Assembly: GCF_024704725.1 (NCBI RefSeq)
Contig: NZ_JALIQS010000002.1
Coordinates: 62,001 to 126,000, forward strand
From: Shinella sp. CPCC 101442
GTDB lineage: Bacteria; Pseudomonadota; Alphaproteobacteria; Rhizobiales; Rhizobiaceae
DNA: 64,000 nt
Reading direction: 5' to 3'
A model generated the notes under the pieces. That model made no database searches, was not told where the DNA came from, and worked only from the letters and a program-made list of their open reading frames with translations. Positions 34,074 through 52,297 of the stretch are shown here, piece by piece. The position numbers and the translations under genes are program-made. Each line of letters opens with the position of its first letter. The stretch's first letter is position 1.

Positions 34074-35186
34074 ATGGAAGCAATACAGTCCGAACTGATC
34101 GGCAAGATCTATGAAGCAGCAATATTCAAGGACCGCTGGCCCGAGGTTGTCGCTGCGATAGGCCGCTATTGCGATTTATGGGGCGGCGCACTCACCTGGG
34201 AGGTCGGCGGCGAACGCAGATGGATGGTAACGCCCAACCTTCTCGAAGTGCTGGGCGAGTTCGTGGCCGAAGGCTGGGCGGCAAAAAACACCCGGCTGGA
34301 GAGGACCAATCGCGCGGGCCAGTTCTCCTTTGTACGAGAGGCGGACCTCTTCACCGCGGAAGAGCGGCGCACCATGCCGATCTATCGAGATTTTTTCACG
34401 CCGCGCGGCTTGGGATGCGCCACGTCTACACTGATAGCCGGTCCCGAAAACACCGGTATGAGCCTCATCTTCGAGCAGACGCTCATTAAAGGCAATATCG
34501 GCGACGAAGCGATCCGTATCCTAAACAGCCTGCGGCCGCATATCGCCAGAAGCCTCGTTCTGGCAACGGAGCTGGACCAGCAGAAAGCCGACCTTTTGAC
34601 CACCGGCCTGAGTGCGATCGGCGCACCCGCTGCCATCGTGCAGGACAATGGGTGTGTATTGTCGGCAAATCCGCTCTTTACGACAGCGCTACGCCGCGTC
34701 TCGATCCGCGCCCGCGACCGGATTTTCCTTCACGATGAAAGCGCCAATCGATTGCTCCATGACGCACTGGCGAGCATTGCCAGTGACCAGATCAAATCGA
34801 TCCCGCTGCCGGCGACCGAGGAGGAGCAGGCCTGCATCGTGCACGTCATACCGCTGTGCGGGAACGCTCTTGATTTTTCGCCACGGGGCACCGCCATTGT
34901 TCTGATTGCCCAGCCGGCGGCAGCGCAGGCGAACGATCTGCGCATCTTGAAAGGGCTTTATGACCTGACCCGCAGCGAAGCGCGCATCGCCATCGAGATA
35001 CAAAGCGGCATGGCCTTGCCGGAAATCGCCAGGCGACTAGGCATTTCCTACGAAACGGCGCGCAGCGTGGCCAAAGCCATCTACGCCAAGACCGGCAGCT
35101 CCGGACAAAGCGACCTCGTTCGCCGTTTGTCGGTCGTGGCCAGATATACGCTGTCATCGTCACCGCAAGATCCCCCAAACGGGTGA
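34074..35186 (+). CDS. LuxR-family transcriptional regulator
   Basis: The 370 residues end in a LuxR-type HTH domain (about residues 297-351): LTRSEARIAIEIQSGMALPE then IARRLGISYETARSVAKAIY and KTGSSGQSDLVRRL. The middle part (about 175-290) resembles a PAS-like sensor region (AAIVQDNGCVLSANPLFTTA). The N-terminal ~150 residues have no family I can name; they are not an acyl-homoserine-lactone domain. The signal is unknown. Its position divergent from the RTX gene suggests it may control that gene. Confidence 0.85.
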   Translation: MEAIQSELIGKIYEAAIFKDRWPEVVAAIGRYCDLWGGALTWEVGGERRWMVTPNLLEVLGEFVAEGWAAKNTRLERTNRAGQFSFVREADLFTAEERRTMPIYRDFFTPRGLGCATSTLIAGPENTGMSLIFEQTLIKGNIGDEAIRILNSLRPHIARSLVLATELDQQKADLLTTGLSAIGAPAAIVQDNGCVLSANPLFTTALRRVSIRARDRIFLHDESANRLLHDALASIASDQIKSIPLPATEEEQACIVHVIPLCGNALDFSPRGTAIVLIAQPAAAQANDLRILKGLYDLTRSEARIAIEIQSGMALPEIARRLGISYETARSVAKAIYAKTGSSGQSDLVRRLSVVARYTLSSSPQDPPNG

Positions 35187-35251
35187 AGACCGCTCACGGA
35201 ATTGGCCTATTCATTGTCGTGCACGCGTTGTGCGGATGGATGGAGCGAAAC

Positions 35252-35467
35252 ATGAAAAAGACGTTGGTCGCATTGATGTGCCTGGGTTTTCTCGCCGGGT
35301 GCCAGACAGTGCTGAAAAGCGAACCGGGCAAAGGCCAGTTGCCTTTCGGCAAGCAGGTTCTGGTGGATGACGGTTCCTGTCCGTCGGGTCAGATCAAACA
35401 GATCACAGGCGGCAATGGCGCAGACATCCCCCGCAAGCGGGAGTGCATCGCGACACCGCAACAATAG
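35252..35467 (+). CDS. Small lipoprotein
   Basis: From ATG 35252 (GGAGCG 6 nt upstream) the protein has 71 residues. The signal MKKTLVALMCLGFLAGC ends in a lipobox (LAGC), so Cys17 should be lipidated. The mature part contains QVLVDDGSCPSGQIKQITGG and a second cysteine in KRECIA, which could form a disulfide; similar small lipoproteins are common in rhizobia. It follows the LuxR-type gene by 65 nt. A longer frame from 35183 lacks the lipobox context. Confidence 0.8.
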   Translation: MKKTLVALMCLGFLAGCQTVLKSEPGKGQLPFGKQVLVDDGSCPSGQIKQITGGNGADIPRKRECIATPQQ

Positions 35468-35497
35468 AGCCGAGAACCTGGAAAACCTCATCTGAAA

Positions 35498-35533
35498 CGC
35501 AAAAACGCCCGGATCACTCCGGGCGTTTTTGTG
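35498..35533. terminator. Bidirectional intrinsic terminator (lipoprotein gene / rpoC)
   Basis: A 16-bp stem (35498-35513 with 35518-35533) with a TCAC loop carries A5 on the left and T5 on the right, so it serves both the rightward lipoprotein transcript and the leftward rpoBC transcript, 44 nt past the rpoC stop. Confidence 0.9.
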
Positions 35534-35577
35534 TGCGTTGACAGGCGGGGCTTTTGAAGCCCCTGCCCTTAACCCGC

Positions 35578-39789
<4,212 letters not shown>

Positions 39790-39911
39790 GCCTATCTCCT
39801 TCGTGGGCCAATGGCCCTCTGCTTAGCAGCCAATTGCGGCGATACCCGGGTGCCGCAAGGCTGCTTGAAACGGATGAGCCGCCCCCTGCCGTACAGGCGG
39901 GAGGCGGAAAC

Positions 39912-39936
39912 GGTGCGCGCCTCGTCGGCGCGCACC
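39912..39936 (-). other. Hairpin between rpoB and rpoC
   Basis: A perfect 10-bp GC stem (39912-39921 with 39927-39936) with a TCGTC loop lies 8 nt past the rpoB stop. No U-tail follows, so a role in mRNA stability or processing is more likely than termination. Confidence 0.5.
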
Positions 39937-39944
39937 TGATCAGA

Positions 39945-44084
<4,140 letters not shown>

Positions 44085-44241
44085 CGTCGCTCCTTCAAAA
44101 TTTGCATCCGGGCCTGCAACGGACGGGGTTCGCTGGCCAGTCGATCCCGTCTATCATGGGTTGGTTCAAACTCGTCTTGCCGCCGAACCACGGGCCGGAT
44201 TGCCCAATTGCTCGGTAGAAGACCATCCTCTTGAAGAACCC

Positions 44242-44278
44242 ATTACCCAAAAGCCGGTTTTCGCGGCTTTTGGGTAAT
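44242..44278 (-). promoter_or_regulatory. Long hairpin in the rplL-rpoB gap
   Basis: A perfect 15-bp stem (44242-44256 with 44264-44278) with a 7-base loop. E. coli has a partial terminator and an RNase III site in the same gap, which lower rpoBC relative to rplJL. The U-run here lies inside the stem, so processing is at least as likely as attenuation. Confidence 0.6.
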
Positions 44279-44299
44279 CAGTTCGGAGGAATCATCAAT

Positions 44300-44323
44300 G
44301 GGAGAGGGTCGAAACCCTCTCCC
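44300..44323 (-). promoter_or_regulatory. Second hairpin, just after rplL
   Basis: A perfect 9-bp stem (44300-44308 with 44315-44323) with a 6-base loop lies 15 nt past the rplL stop and immediately upstream of the hairpin at 44242-44278. No U-tail follows. Confidence 0.6.
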
Positions 44324-44337
44324 ACCGCATTCCGATA

Positions 44338-44712
<375 letters not shown>

Positions 44713-44772
44713 TGTGATAGTTCCTTATATTCGGTTCGAACTGGTATTGTTTGATTACAGCGAAAAACCGCC

Positions 44773-45291
44773 TCAAGCGGCTTCGTCCTTCTTGGCGTAG
44801 GCTGCGAACACGCGGGCAAGCTGGCTTGCCGGTGCTGCAACGACCGTAGCGACGCGCGTAGCCGGGGCTGCAAGCAGACCCAGAAGCTTTCCGCGAAGCT
44901 CGTCGAGCGAAGGCAGGGTCGCAAGCGACTTGACTGCTTCTGCGTCGAGTGTGGTCGCACCCATGGTGCCACCGAGAACAACGAGCTTGTCGTTGGTCTT
45001 GGCGAAATCCATGGCTACCTTGGGAGCAATCATCGGATCATTTGCGTAAGCAATGAGCGTCTGACCCTGGAAGAGATCAGACATCCCTTCCGACTCCGTA
45101 CCCTGAAGGGCAATTTTGGCCAGGCGGTTCTTCGCGACCTTGACGGTACCGCCCGCAGCACGCATCTTCGAACGAAGATCGTTCATCTGCGCAACGGTGA
45201 TACCGGCGTAGCGGGCCACGACAACCGAACCGGAAGCCTTGAAGACTTCGTTCAGCTCCGTGACGAATTCGCGTTTTTCCGCTCTTTCCAC
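44773..45291 (-). CDS. rplJ: Large-subunit ribosomal protein uL10
   Basis: The 172 residues start at a GTG codon ([20 protein letters not shown]). Family blocks are [20 protein letters not shown] and [14 protein letters not shown]10 anchors L12 dimers and, bound to L12, represses its own mRNA through the leader. The gap to rplA is 358 nt, which supports a separate leader. Confidence 0.98.
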   Translation of the reverse strand: MERAEKREFVTELNEVFKASGSVVVARYAGITVAQMNDLRSKMRAAGGTVKVAKNRLAKIALQGTESEGMSDLFQGQTLIAYANDPMIAPKVAMDFAKTNDKLVVLGGTMGATTLDAEAVKSLATLPSLDELRGKLLGLLAAPATRVATVVAAPASQLARVFAAYAKKDEAA

Positions 45292-45540
45292 TGTGCCTAT
45301 CTCCAGTTGACAGGACCGTGACTACTCACGGGACCTGCCGGGTTTACCTTTGCCGCCAGGGATCCGCTTCAAAAGGGATCCCGAGCGACGCTCGAGGATC
45401 CTGTCCCCCCGCGCTCGACCAGATGGCCGCGACACAAGGTAAGGTAGGTTCGAACCGAATTTCGGCGTCATCCGACGCTGAAGAAATCCAGGTCTCACCC
45501 CGTCTCATGCAGGCAACGTGATTAAGGTCTAACCACCCGC
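45292..45540 (-). promoter_or_regulatory. Probable L10(L12) leader region of rplJL-rpoBC
   Basis: This long untranslated stretch sits where the L10-binding leader lies in most bacteria. It contains several small hairpins, for example GGGATCC (45359-45365) with GGATCCC (45376-45382) and CGAGCG with CGCTCG next to it. The assignment rests on position and structure only; the kink-turn motif was not resolved by eye. Confidence 0.5.
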
Positions 45541-45555
45541 AATCTCGGACAGGAG

Positions 45556-45603
45556 TTCCGGGCTTTTGGCCCGGAAATTCCCGGCCAGACAAGGCCGGGA
45601 ATT
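45556..45603 (-). terminator. Tandem hairpins after rplA
   Basis: Two adjacent stems lie 47 nt past the rplA stop: an 11-bp stem (45576-45586 with 45593-45603) and an 8-bp stem (45556-45563 with 45569-45576). Neither has a clean U-tail in the leftward sense. They may end the rplKA transcript or begin the rplJ leader. Confidence 0.5.
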
Positions 45604-45649
45604 CTGTTGCGGTGCGGCCGGAGCCGGACCGAAAACTTAAGTGCCTAAA

Positions 45650-46342
45650 TCAGGCAACCGTCGACGGGTCGATCTTGACGCCCGGGCCCATCGTCGAAGA
45701 GATGGCTACGCGCTTGACGTAGTTGCCCTTGGCGCCAGCCGGCTTCGCCTTGATGACGGCGTCGGCAAATGCCTTGATGTTCTCTTCCAGGGCCTTGGCG
45801 TCGAAGGAAGCCTTGCCGATGCCGGCGTGGATGATACCAGCCTTCTCGACGCGGAACTCGACAGCGCCGCCCTTGGATGCCTTGACGGCGCCTGCAACGT
45901 CCATGGTGACGGTGCCGACCTTCGGGTTCGGCATCATGCCGCGCGGGCCGAGAACCTTACCGAGACGGCCGACGAGCGGCATCATGTCCGGGGTCGCGAT
46001 GCAGCGATCGAAATCGATCTTGCCGCCCTGGACGATTTCGACGAGGTCTTCGGCGCCGACGATGTCTGCACCCGCAGCCTTGGCTTCATCAGCCTTGGCG
46101 CCACGTGCGAAGACGGCGACGCGAACGTCACGGCCGGTGCCGTTCGGCAGGTTGACGACGCCGCGGACCATCTGGTCTGCGTGACGCGGGTCAACGCCGA
46201 GGTTCATGGCAACTTCGACGGTTTCGTCGAACTTGGCAATCGCACGCTCTTTCACGAGAGCGATGGCGTCCGAAAGGGCGACCAGCTTGGTCGGGTCGAT
46301 GCCTTCACGGATCTTCTGGAGACGCTTTGCAATCTTGGCCAT
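45650..46342 (-). CDS. rplA: Large-subunit ribosomal protein uL1
   Basis: The 230 residues include [39 protein letters not shown] (the L1 signature) and the C-terminal [20 protein letters not shown]1 forms the mobile stalk at the E site and represses rplKA in E. coli. It lies 2 nt after rplK. Confidence 0.98.
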   Translation of the reverse strand: MAKIAKRLQKIREGIDPTKLVALSDAIALVKERAIAKFDETVEVAMNLGVDPRHADQMVRGVVNLPNGTGRDVRVAVFARGAKADEAKAAGADIVGAEDLVEIVQGGKIDFDRCIATPDMMPLVGRLGKVLGPRGMMPNPKVGTVTMDVAGAVKASKGGAVEFRVEKAGIIHAGIGKASFDAKALEENIKAFADAVIKAKPAGAKGNYVKRVAISSTMGPGVKIDPSTVA

Positions 46343-46344
46343 GA

Positions 46345-46776
46345 TTAACCTACCACTTCCAGGCCCATGGCGCGGGCGGAGCCCTCGACCATTGCCATCG
46401 CGCCTTCGATGTCGGCGGCGTTGAGATCCTTCATCTTGGCTTCGGCGATCGACTTGATCTGAGCCTTGGTGAGCTGGCCGATTGCGGCGCCCTTGCCCGG
46501 GGTCTTCGAGCCGGACGTGACCTTGGCTTCCTTCTTGAGGAAGTAGGTGACCGGCGGCTGCTTCATCACAAAAGTGAAGGACTTGTCCTGGTAATAGGTG
46601 ATGACGACCGGAATCGGCATACCTTTTTCCATTTCCTGCGTAGCCGCGTTGAACGACTTGCAGAATTCCATGATGTTAATGCCACGCTGACCAAGCGCAG
46701 GGCCAATCGGCGGGGACGGGTTTGCCGATCCTGCCTTGACCTGAAGCTTGAGCTGGCCTGCAACTTTCTTAGCCAT
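46345..46776 (-). CDS. rplK: Large-subunit ribosomal protein uL11
   Basis: The 143 residues start [20 protein letters not shown], with [20 protein letters not shown] and the C-terminal [21 protein letters not shown]11 is part of the GTPase centre, needed for RelA activation and thiostrepton binding. It lies 200 nt after nusG. Confidence 0.98.
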   Translation of the reverse strand: MAKKVAGQLKLQVKAGSANPSPPIGPALGQRGINIMEFCKSFNAATQEMEKGMPIPVVITYYQDKSFTFVMKQPPVTYFLKKEAKVTSGSKTPGKGAAIGQLTKAQIKSIAEAKMKDLNAADIEGAMAMVEGSARAMGLEVVG

Positions 46777-46819
46777 TTTCTCTGCCTTTCAGAATGCGGC
46801 CGGTTTCCCGACCCATGAT

Positions 46820-46837
46820 GCCGGTCCGAAGACCGGC
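46820..46837 (-). promoter_or_regulatory. UUCG tetraloop hairpin in the rplK leader
   Basis: GCCGGTC (46820-46826) pairs with GACCGGC (46831-46837); in the leftward transcript the loop is C(UUCG)G, an exceptionally stable tetraloop. It lies ~45 nt before the rplK start, where L1 binds in other bacteria, but the L1-site motif itself was not identified. Confidence 0.55.
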
Positions 46838-46976
46838 GGCTGCGGTTGCGTGGTGCGGATTTTTGGCGCCCGGCTACAGCCGCCTCTCCTTCCACGCGAT
46901 TGGCGGAAACCTCCGCTACCAACCCTCCGGAGAGGATTGGATTTTCTGTGGGCAGCGCCCGAAGACGCCGCCGAAA

Positions 46977-47507
46977 TCAGATTTTCTCGACCTGGGCGTA
47001 TTCCAGCTCGACAGGGGTGGCGCGACCGAAGATCGACACTTCCACCTTGAGGCGCGAACGCTCCTCGTCGACATCCTGAACGGTGCCGTTGAACGACGCG
47101 AACGGACCGTCGGAGACGCGAACCTGCTCGCCGATCTCGAAGGAGACCGAAGGCTTCGGACGATCGACACCGTCCTGGACCTGCGACAGAATGCGCTCCG
47201 CCTCGCTGTCCGGGATCGGGACCGGCTTGTTGTCGGAACCGAGGAAGCCCGTGACCTTCGGCGTATTCTTGATCAGATGGTACACCTCGTCCGTCAGGTT
47301 CGCCCGCACCAGCACGTAGCCGGGGAAGAACTTGCGCTCCGAATCGACCTTGCGGCCGCGACGCACCTCGACAACCTTTTCGGTCGGAACAAGAATCTTC
47401 TCGAACAGATGATCAAGACCCTTCTGGCGAGCCTTGTTCTCGATGTCCTCAGCGACCTTCTTCTCGAAATTCGAATAGGCGTGGACGATGTACCAACGGG
47501 AAGCCAT
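46977..47507 (-). CDS. nusG: Transcription termination/antitermination factor NusG
   Basis: From ATG 47507 (MASRWYIVHAYSNFEKKVAE) the protein has 176 residues. The NGN domain ends near PGYVLVRANLTDEVYHLIKN, and the KOW domain is GEQVRVSDGPFASFNGTVQD. NusG binds RNA polymerase and links it to Rho or the ribosome through S10. It lies 16 nt after secE. Confidence 0.98.
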   Translation of the reverse strand: MASRWYIVHAYSNFEKKVAEDIENKARQKGLDHLFEKILVPTEKVVEVRRGRKVDSERKFFPGYVLVRANLTDEVYHLIKNTPKVTGFLGSDNKPVPIPDSEAERILSQVQDGVDRPKPSVSFEIGEQVRVSDGPFASFNGTVQDVDEERSRLKVEVSIFGRATPVELEYAQVEKI

Positions 47508-47523
47508 GTTCATCTCCAACCGA

Positions 47524-47724
47524 TCAAGCGGCAGCGCCGAGGACGAGGCCAATCAGCCAGCCCATCAACTGATCCGCAGCAAAGAAGAACACCGCAGCCA
47601 GGAAGACCATGACGAAGACCATGATCGTCGAGATCATCGTCTCGCGCCGCGAGGGCCAAGTCACTTTCTTCGTTTCGGAGCGTACCTGCTGCAGAAACGC
47701 AATCGGATTCGTTTTCGATGCCAT
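47524..47724 (-). CDS. secE: Protein translocase subunit SecE
   Basis: The 66-residue protein has the amphipathic helix PIAFLQQVRSETKKVTWPSR and a single membrane segment (TIMVFVMVFLAAVFFFAADQ), the short form of SecE that clamps SecY. It is the first protein gene after tRNA-Trp, as in most proteobacteria. Confidence 0.97.
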   Translation of the reverse strand: MASKTNPIAFLQQVRSETKKVTWPSRRETMISTIMVFVMVFLAAVFFFAADQLMGWLIGLVLGAAA

Positions 47725-47912
47725 TGAATGTCCACGCCATTACGGCACGTAAAGCTGAACTATCAGCCCCACGCACCGCGTGTCTGTTTTGCCCTACATA
47801 AAGCCCGATTCCCTTTTTCACAAGAGGCAACCAAACTTTTAACGAATCTAGACGGTCAACCGTCATGCCACCATCACAGACGCTGCAAGTGGTCCGCGCT
47901 GTCTCGATGAAG

Positions 47913-47988
<76 letters not shown>

Positions 47989-48038
47989 AGGTGCCTACCG
48001 TGTCCGGGCGAAACGCCTCGTGCCGGCAAGGCATGGCG

Positions 48039-48067
48039 TCTTTACGGCGCGCAGGACGACTTTGCAA
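48039..48067 (-). promoter_or_regulatory. Predicted promoter for tRNA-Trp/secE-nusG
   Basis: Leftward TTGCAA (48062-48067), a 17-bp spacer and TAAAGA (48039-48044). The start of transcription would lie ~43 nt before the tRNA. Confidence 0.5.
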
Positions 48068-48701
48068 GCCCGAAGACGAGATTTTTTCACAGCTTTGCAG
48101 CACTTTACCCTCTCCGTCCCCGAATTGCCAATCGAAGCGAAGCCGCGCCTTGGCGCTACCGATCTGGGACGCGTCTTCCTGTCATACGGAGGCAGCGAGA
48201 TCGGGCAATCGAAGACACGCTGCTTGACGCCGCGTTCCGCTCCAACGGGGTCGACCAACGGGTTGCAGCCGGCGAACACGCGTCGCTCCGCCCCTGATCG
48301 CCCCTGCCCGCGCATTTCCGCCCAAAGGCGCGCATTGTCCCGCGCACGCCGAATATGTCCGGTCGAGGGCGTGGTAGCGGAAACATCCACCCCGGCACGC
48401 ACAGGCTTACCTGTCGCAGCCTTCACACCCGTGTGCGGGCAATAGGTATCGATCCAAAGCTTCGCCGGCGACCAGATGGGCGAGAATCGCTCGCCTCGGC
48501 ACGGTCAGGCGGTAGAGACGCGAGAATCATCGAAAGGGCGCCCTCGCAAAGCACCGGATCAACTATGACCCGCAGGCGCCGGGCTCACTGGCTCTATCCA
48601 CGTGCCGCGCCGCGCGAAGCGACGCCCAACTCTATCCTCAAAACAGGCAAATCATGCCCCTGCGCTAAAAAAAAGCGAGAGTTTTCAAATAAGCCTGAAA
48701 G
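48068..48701. other. Gene-poor stretch between tRNA-Trp and tuf-2
   Basis: Frames of 141-143 codons are open on both strands over the same bases (48020-48445), but both have atypical Arg/Ser/Thr-rich composition, no ribosome site and no recognised family. No tRNA or repeat array was seen. I assign nothing here. Confidence 0.45.
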
Positions 48702-48733
48702 CAAAAAAGCCCCGCGGTTTCCCGCGGGGCTCC
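48702..48733 (-). terminator. Intrinsic terminator after tuf-2
   Basis: A perfect 10-bp GC stem (48708-48717 with 48722-48731) with a GAAA loop in the leftward sense is followed by TTTTTTGC. It lies 24 nt past the tuf-2 stop. Confidence 0.92.
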
Positions 48734-48755
48734 TTGTCAAGTCAAAGACCTGAAA

Positions 48756-49931
<1,176 letters not shown>

Positions 49932-49987
49932 CTCTTTATTTCCTACTGAACGAAAGTTGGGCTAACCGGCCCGTCCGGTTTGGCGGG

Positions 49988-50016
49988 CATTTAAGACTTT
50001 CACAACGAATGCGCAA
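49988..50016 (-). promoter_or_regulatory. Predicted promoter for tuf-2
   Basis: Leftward TTGCGC (50011-50016, preceded by C), a 17-bp spacer and TAAATG (49988-49993). The start would be ~50 nt before the coding region. A 7-bp hairpin (50040-50046 with 50054-50060) lies just upstream. Confidence 0.55.
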
Positions 50017-50264
50017 GCCTTAAATGCAGCAGCAGGCATCGGTCCCGACAACCGGGACCGGCCTACCTGTCGGGGCCTTATTGTCAAAGCAACACAATCG
50101 TTTAATTGCTTTCACCGTGCTCATAGATAGGTATGCCTGACGTTTTCGCAACAGCAGGTCCCCGGTTTTTCGATCCAGAAGTTGCCGCCGCTAGCCTTGC
50201 GCAACGACACCGTGATAAGAGAGCCGTAATTTCTCTGGGCGACAATACCGGCTGCCGAGCAACA

Positions 50265-50921
50265 ATGACTTTCAAAACAGCGTTATCCCGCCTTCTCAAC
50301 AGAATAAAGCATGGCCTTCGGCTCCGCGACGCGCAGGGCGGCGGCAAATATTCTGTCGGCCGCGGCGTGTTTCTGGGCAAGAAGAGCAAGGTCGGCGCTT
50401 GGACTTATATTCAGGCGCATACGTACATCGGCTACGGGACGAAGATCGGCCGATACTGCGCGATTGCAAGAGATGCCGAAATCGGCCCACCCCATCATGA
50501 CTACAACCTCATCAGCAGCCACGAGTTTCTGACCCATCGCAACCGCTTCATCGGCGTTCCCGGTTACATCGGAGAGCTGTGGAAGCCGATAAGGATCCAC
50601 AAACGCCCGCCGACCATCCTCGAGCATGACGTCTGGATCGGCACCAAGGCAACGGTGTTGCGGGGCGTACGCATCGGCACGGGCGCGATCATCGGCGCAA
50701 ATACGGTCGTCACAAAGGACGTGCCGCCTTACGCGATCGTTGGCGGCGTGCCCGCGAGGATCATCCGGTATCGCTTTCCCGAAGAAACGATCGGTTCCCT
50801 GCTTGCCAGCAGATGGTGGCTTCTCGATCCTGCAGAGCTCGATGCGTTCGACCTGGCGTCCCCCGCCGAATCGGCAGAGGCCATCCTCGAACGCACAAAA
50901 GCCTTTCCGAAAAAGGCGTGA
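50265..50921 (+). CDS. Hexapeptide-repeat (LbH) acyltransferase, CatB-like
   Basis: From ATG 50265 the protein has 218 residues; an upstream ATG at 50133 would add 44 residues of low-similarity sequence, and neither start has a clear ribosome site. Left-handed beta-helix hexapeptides run through VGRGVFLGKKSKVGAWTYI, IGYGTKIGRYCAIARDAEIG, IGTKATVLRGVRIGTGAII and GANTVVTKDVPPYAIVGGVP (the family end-signature). The HHDYN segment holds the likely catalytic histidine. The family acetylates sugars or xenobiotics using acetyl-CoA. It lies against the transcription direction between tuf-2 and tRNA-Gly, suggesting later insertion. Confidence 0.85.
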   Translation: MTFKTALSRLLNRIKHGLRLRDAQGGGKYSVGRGVFLGKKSKVGAWTYIQAHTYIGYGTKIGRYCAIARDAEIGPPHHDYNLISSHEFLTHRNRFIGVPGYIGELWKPIRIHKRPPTILEHDVWIGTKATVLRGVRIGTGAIIGANTVVTKDVPPYAIVGGVPARIIRYRFPEETIGSLLASRWWLLDPAELDAFDLASPAESAEAILERTKAFPKKA

Positions 50922-50962
50922 GTGGCACGCCCGGAAACGACAGCAGGAGAATATGGGATACT

Positions 50963-51036
50963 TGGAGCGGGTAGCGGGAATCGAACCCGCGTATTCAGCT
51001 TGGAAGGCTGCTGCTCTACCATTGAGCTATACCCGC
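50963..51036 (-). tRNA. tRNA-Gly (anticodon TCC)
   Basis: The 74-nt cloverleaf starts GCGGGTATAGCTCAATGGTA. The anticodon loop reads CTTCCAA, the T-arm is CGGGTTCGATTCCCG, and CCA is encoded. It lies 25 nt after tRNA-Tyr. Confidence 0.97.
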
Positions 51037-51061
51037 GGGGGTCTTGATCCGTGCAACAGAA

Positions 51062-51146
51062 TGGTGGAGGGAGTTGGATTTGAACCAACGTAGGCTGAGC
51101 CAACGGATTTACAGTCCGTCCCCTTTAACCACTCGGGCATCCCTCC
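51062..51146 (-). tRNA. tRNA-Tyr (anticodon GTA)
   Basis: The 85-nt gene starts GGAGGGATGCCCGAGTGGTT and has a long variable arm, anticodon loop CTGTAAA, T-loop GTTCAAATC and an encoded CCA. It pairs with tRNA-Gly as one transcript, matching the tyrU-glyT order near tufB in enterobacteria. Confidence 0.97.
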
Positions 51147-51223
51147 ATTATTCTGTCGGGATCAAGCGACCAGTGTCGACCGGCGGGCATTGCCTTGTCG
51201 GCGGCGCCTTCGATCTGGCGGCG

Positions 51224-51252
51224 TATATGACGGGCACAATTCATCCTGTCAA
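51224..51252 (-). promoter_or_regulatory. Predicted promoter for tRNA-Tyr/tRNA-Gly
   Basis: Leftward TTGACA (51247-51252), a 17-bp spacer and CATATA (51224-51229), ~70 nt before tRNA-Tyr. The -35 box is perfect consensus. Confidence 0.7.
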
Positions 51253-51406
51253 CACGACGTCACGGAAAAAATTACGAAAAATGTCATCGATCGTGCCGGC
51301 CTGTGGATGGCCGCCAATTCCGCGCGCCACGCACGGATTAAATTTTTCGCATGCCATCGATGCAAAACCGCTGCACACTTTTGCGCGACATGCTCTATAA
51401 GGCGCC

Positions 51407-52282
51407 ATGAGCAAAGACGATACCGGCGGCAAGTCCGCGAAAGACACCCACTACGCAAAACTCCGCCGAGCGCATCGCGACCAGAAACGCGAACGCGGCG
51501 ACATCCCGACGCCGAAGGACGACCGCCGCCGCAAGCCGGCCGAAGGCTGGAAAGCACCGGCGCTTACCCCCGACCAGGTCTATCTCTACGGCCTGCACAC
51601 GGTGCGCGCGGCACTCGACAATCCCGAACGAAAGATCATCAAGCTCTCGGTGAGCCTGAACGCCGCCCAGCGACTGGAGCTGCCGGACTTCTCGACCCTG
51701 CCCTATCCGGTCGAAACGGTGCTGCCCTCCGACCTCGACAAGGTCCTCGGGCCGGAGGCGATCCATCAGGGCGTGATGCTCGAAACCCGCCCCCTGCCCG
51801 TCCGCCGGCTGGAAGCGTTGAAAGACAGCCCCCTGCTGCTCGTGCTCGACCAGGTAACCGACCCGCACAATGTCGGAGCCATCATGCGCTCGGCGGTCGC
51901 CTTCAATGCCGGCGCCGTCATTACCACCCAGCGCCACTCGCCAACGGAATCGGGCGTGCTCGCCAAGACGGCCTCCGGCGCACTGGAACTCATTCCCTAT
52001 ATCCAGGTCACAAATCTCTCGGATGCACTGGAGGAGCTGCACAAGCTCGGCTTCCTGACGGTCGGCCTCGATTCGGAAGGCCCTGCTCCGCTCGAAGGCA
52101 CGCTCTCCGGCCAGCGCATCGCGCTCGTCATGGGCTCCGAGGGCAAGGGCCTGCGCCAGAAGACGCGCACCACCTGCAAGGCGCTGGCCCGTCTCGACAT
52201 GCCCGGCGCGATCAAGTCGCTCAACGTGTCGAATGCCGCGGCGATCGCGCTCTACGCCACGCAACGCCACCTCCTCGGCTGA
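51407..52282 (+). CDS. rlmB: 23S rRNA 2'-O-ribose methyltransferase, TrmH/SpoU family
   Basis: The 291 residues start with a basic, disordered ~50-residue tail. A substrate-binding domain follows (YLYGLHTVRAALDNPERKII). The SPOUT domain has all three motifs: VTDPHNVGAIMRSA (motif 1), IALVMGSEGKGLR (motif 2) and SLNVSNAAAIALY (motif 3) forming the deep knot. The family member RlmB methylates G2251 of 23S rRNA; assignment within the TrmH group is likely but not certain. A terminator follows. Confidence 0.88.
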   Translation: MSKDDTGGKSAKDTHYAKLRRAHRDQKRERGDIPTPKDDRRRKPAEGWKAPALTPDQVYLYGLHTVRAALDNPERKIIKLSVSLNAAQRLELPDFSTLPYPVETVLPSDLDKVLGPEAIHQGVMLETRPLPVRRLEALKDSPLLLVLDQVTDPHNVGAIMRSAVAFNAGAVITTQRHSPTESGVLAKTASGALELIPYIQVTNLSDALEELHKLGFLTVGLDSEGPAPLEGTLSGQRIALVMGSEGKGLRQKTRTTCKALARLDMPGAIKSLNVSNAAAIALYATQRHLLG

Positions 52283-52297
52283 ACAACCACCAGTACG

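Noticed and set aside
47995-48426. 143-codon leftward frame upstream of tRNA-Trp
   Set aside because: It ends just before the tRNA and overlaps the predicted tRNA promoter; composition is atypical and no family is recognised.
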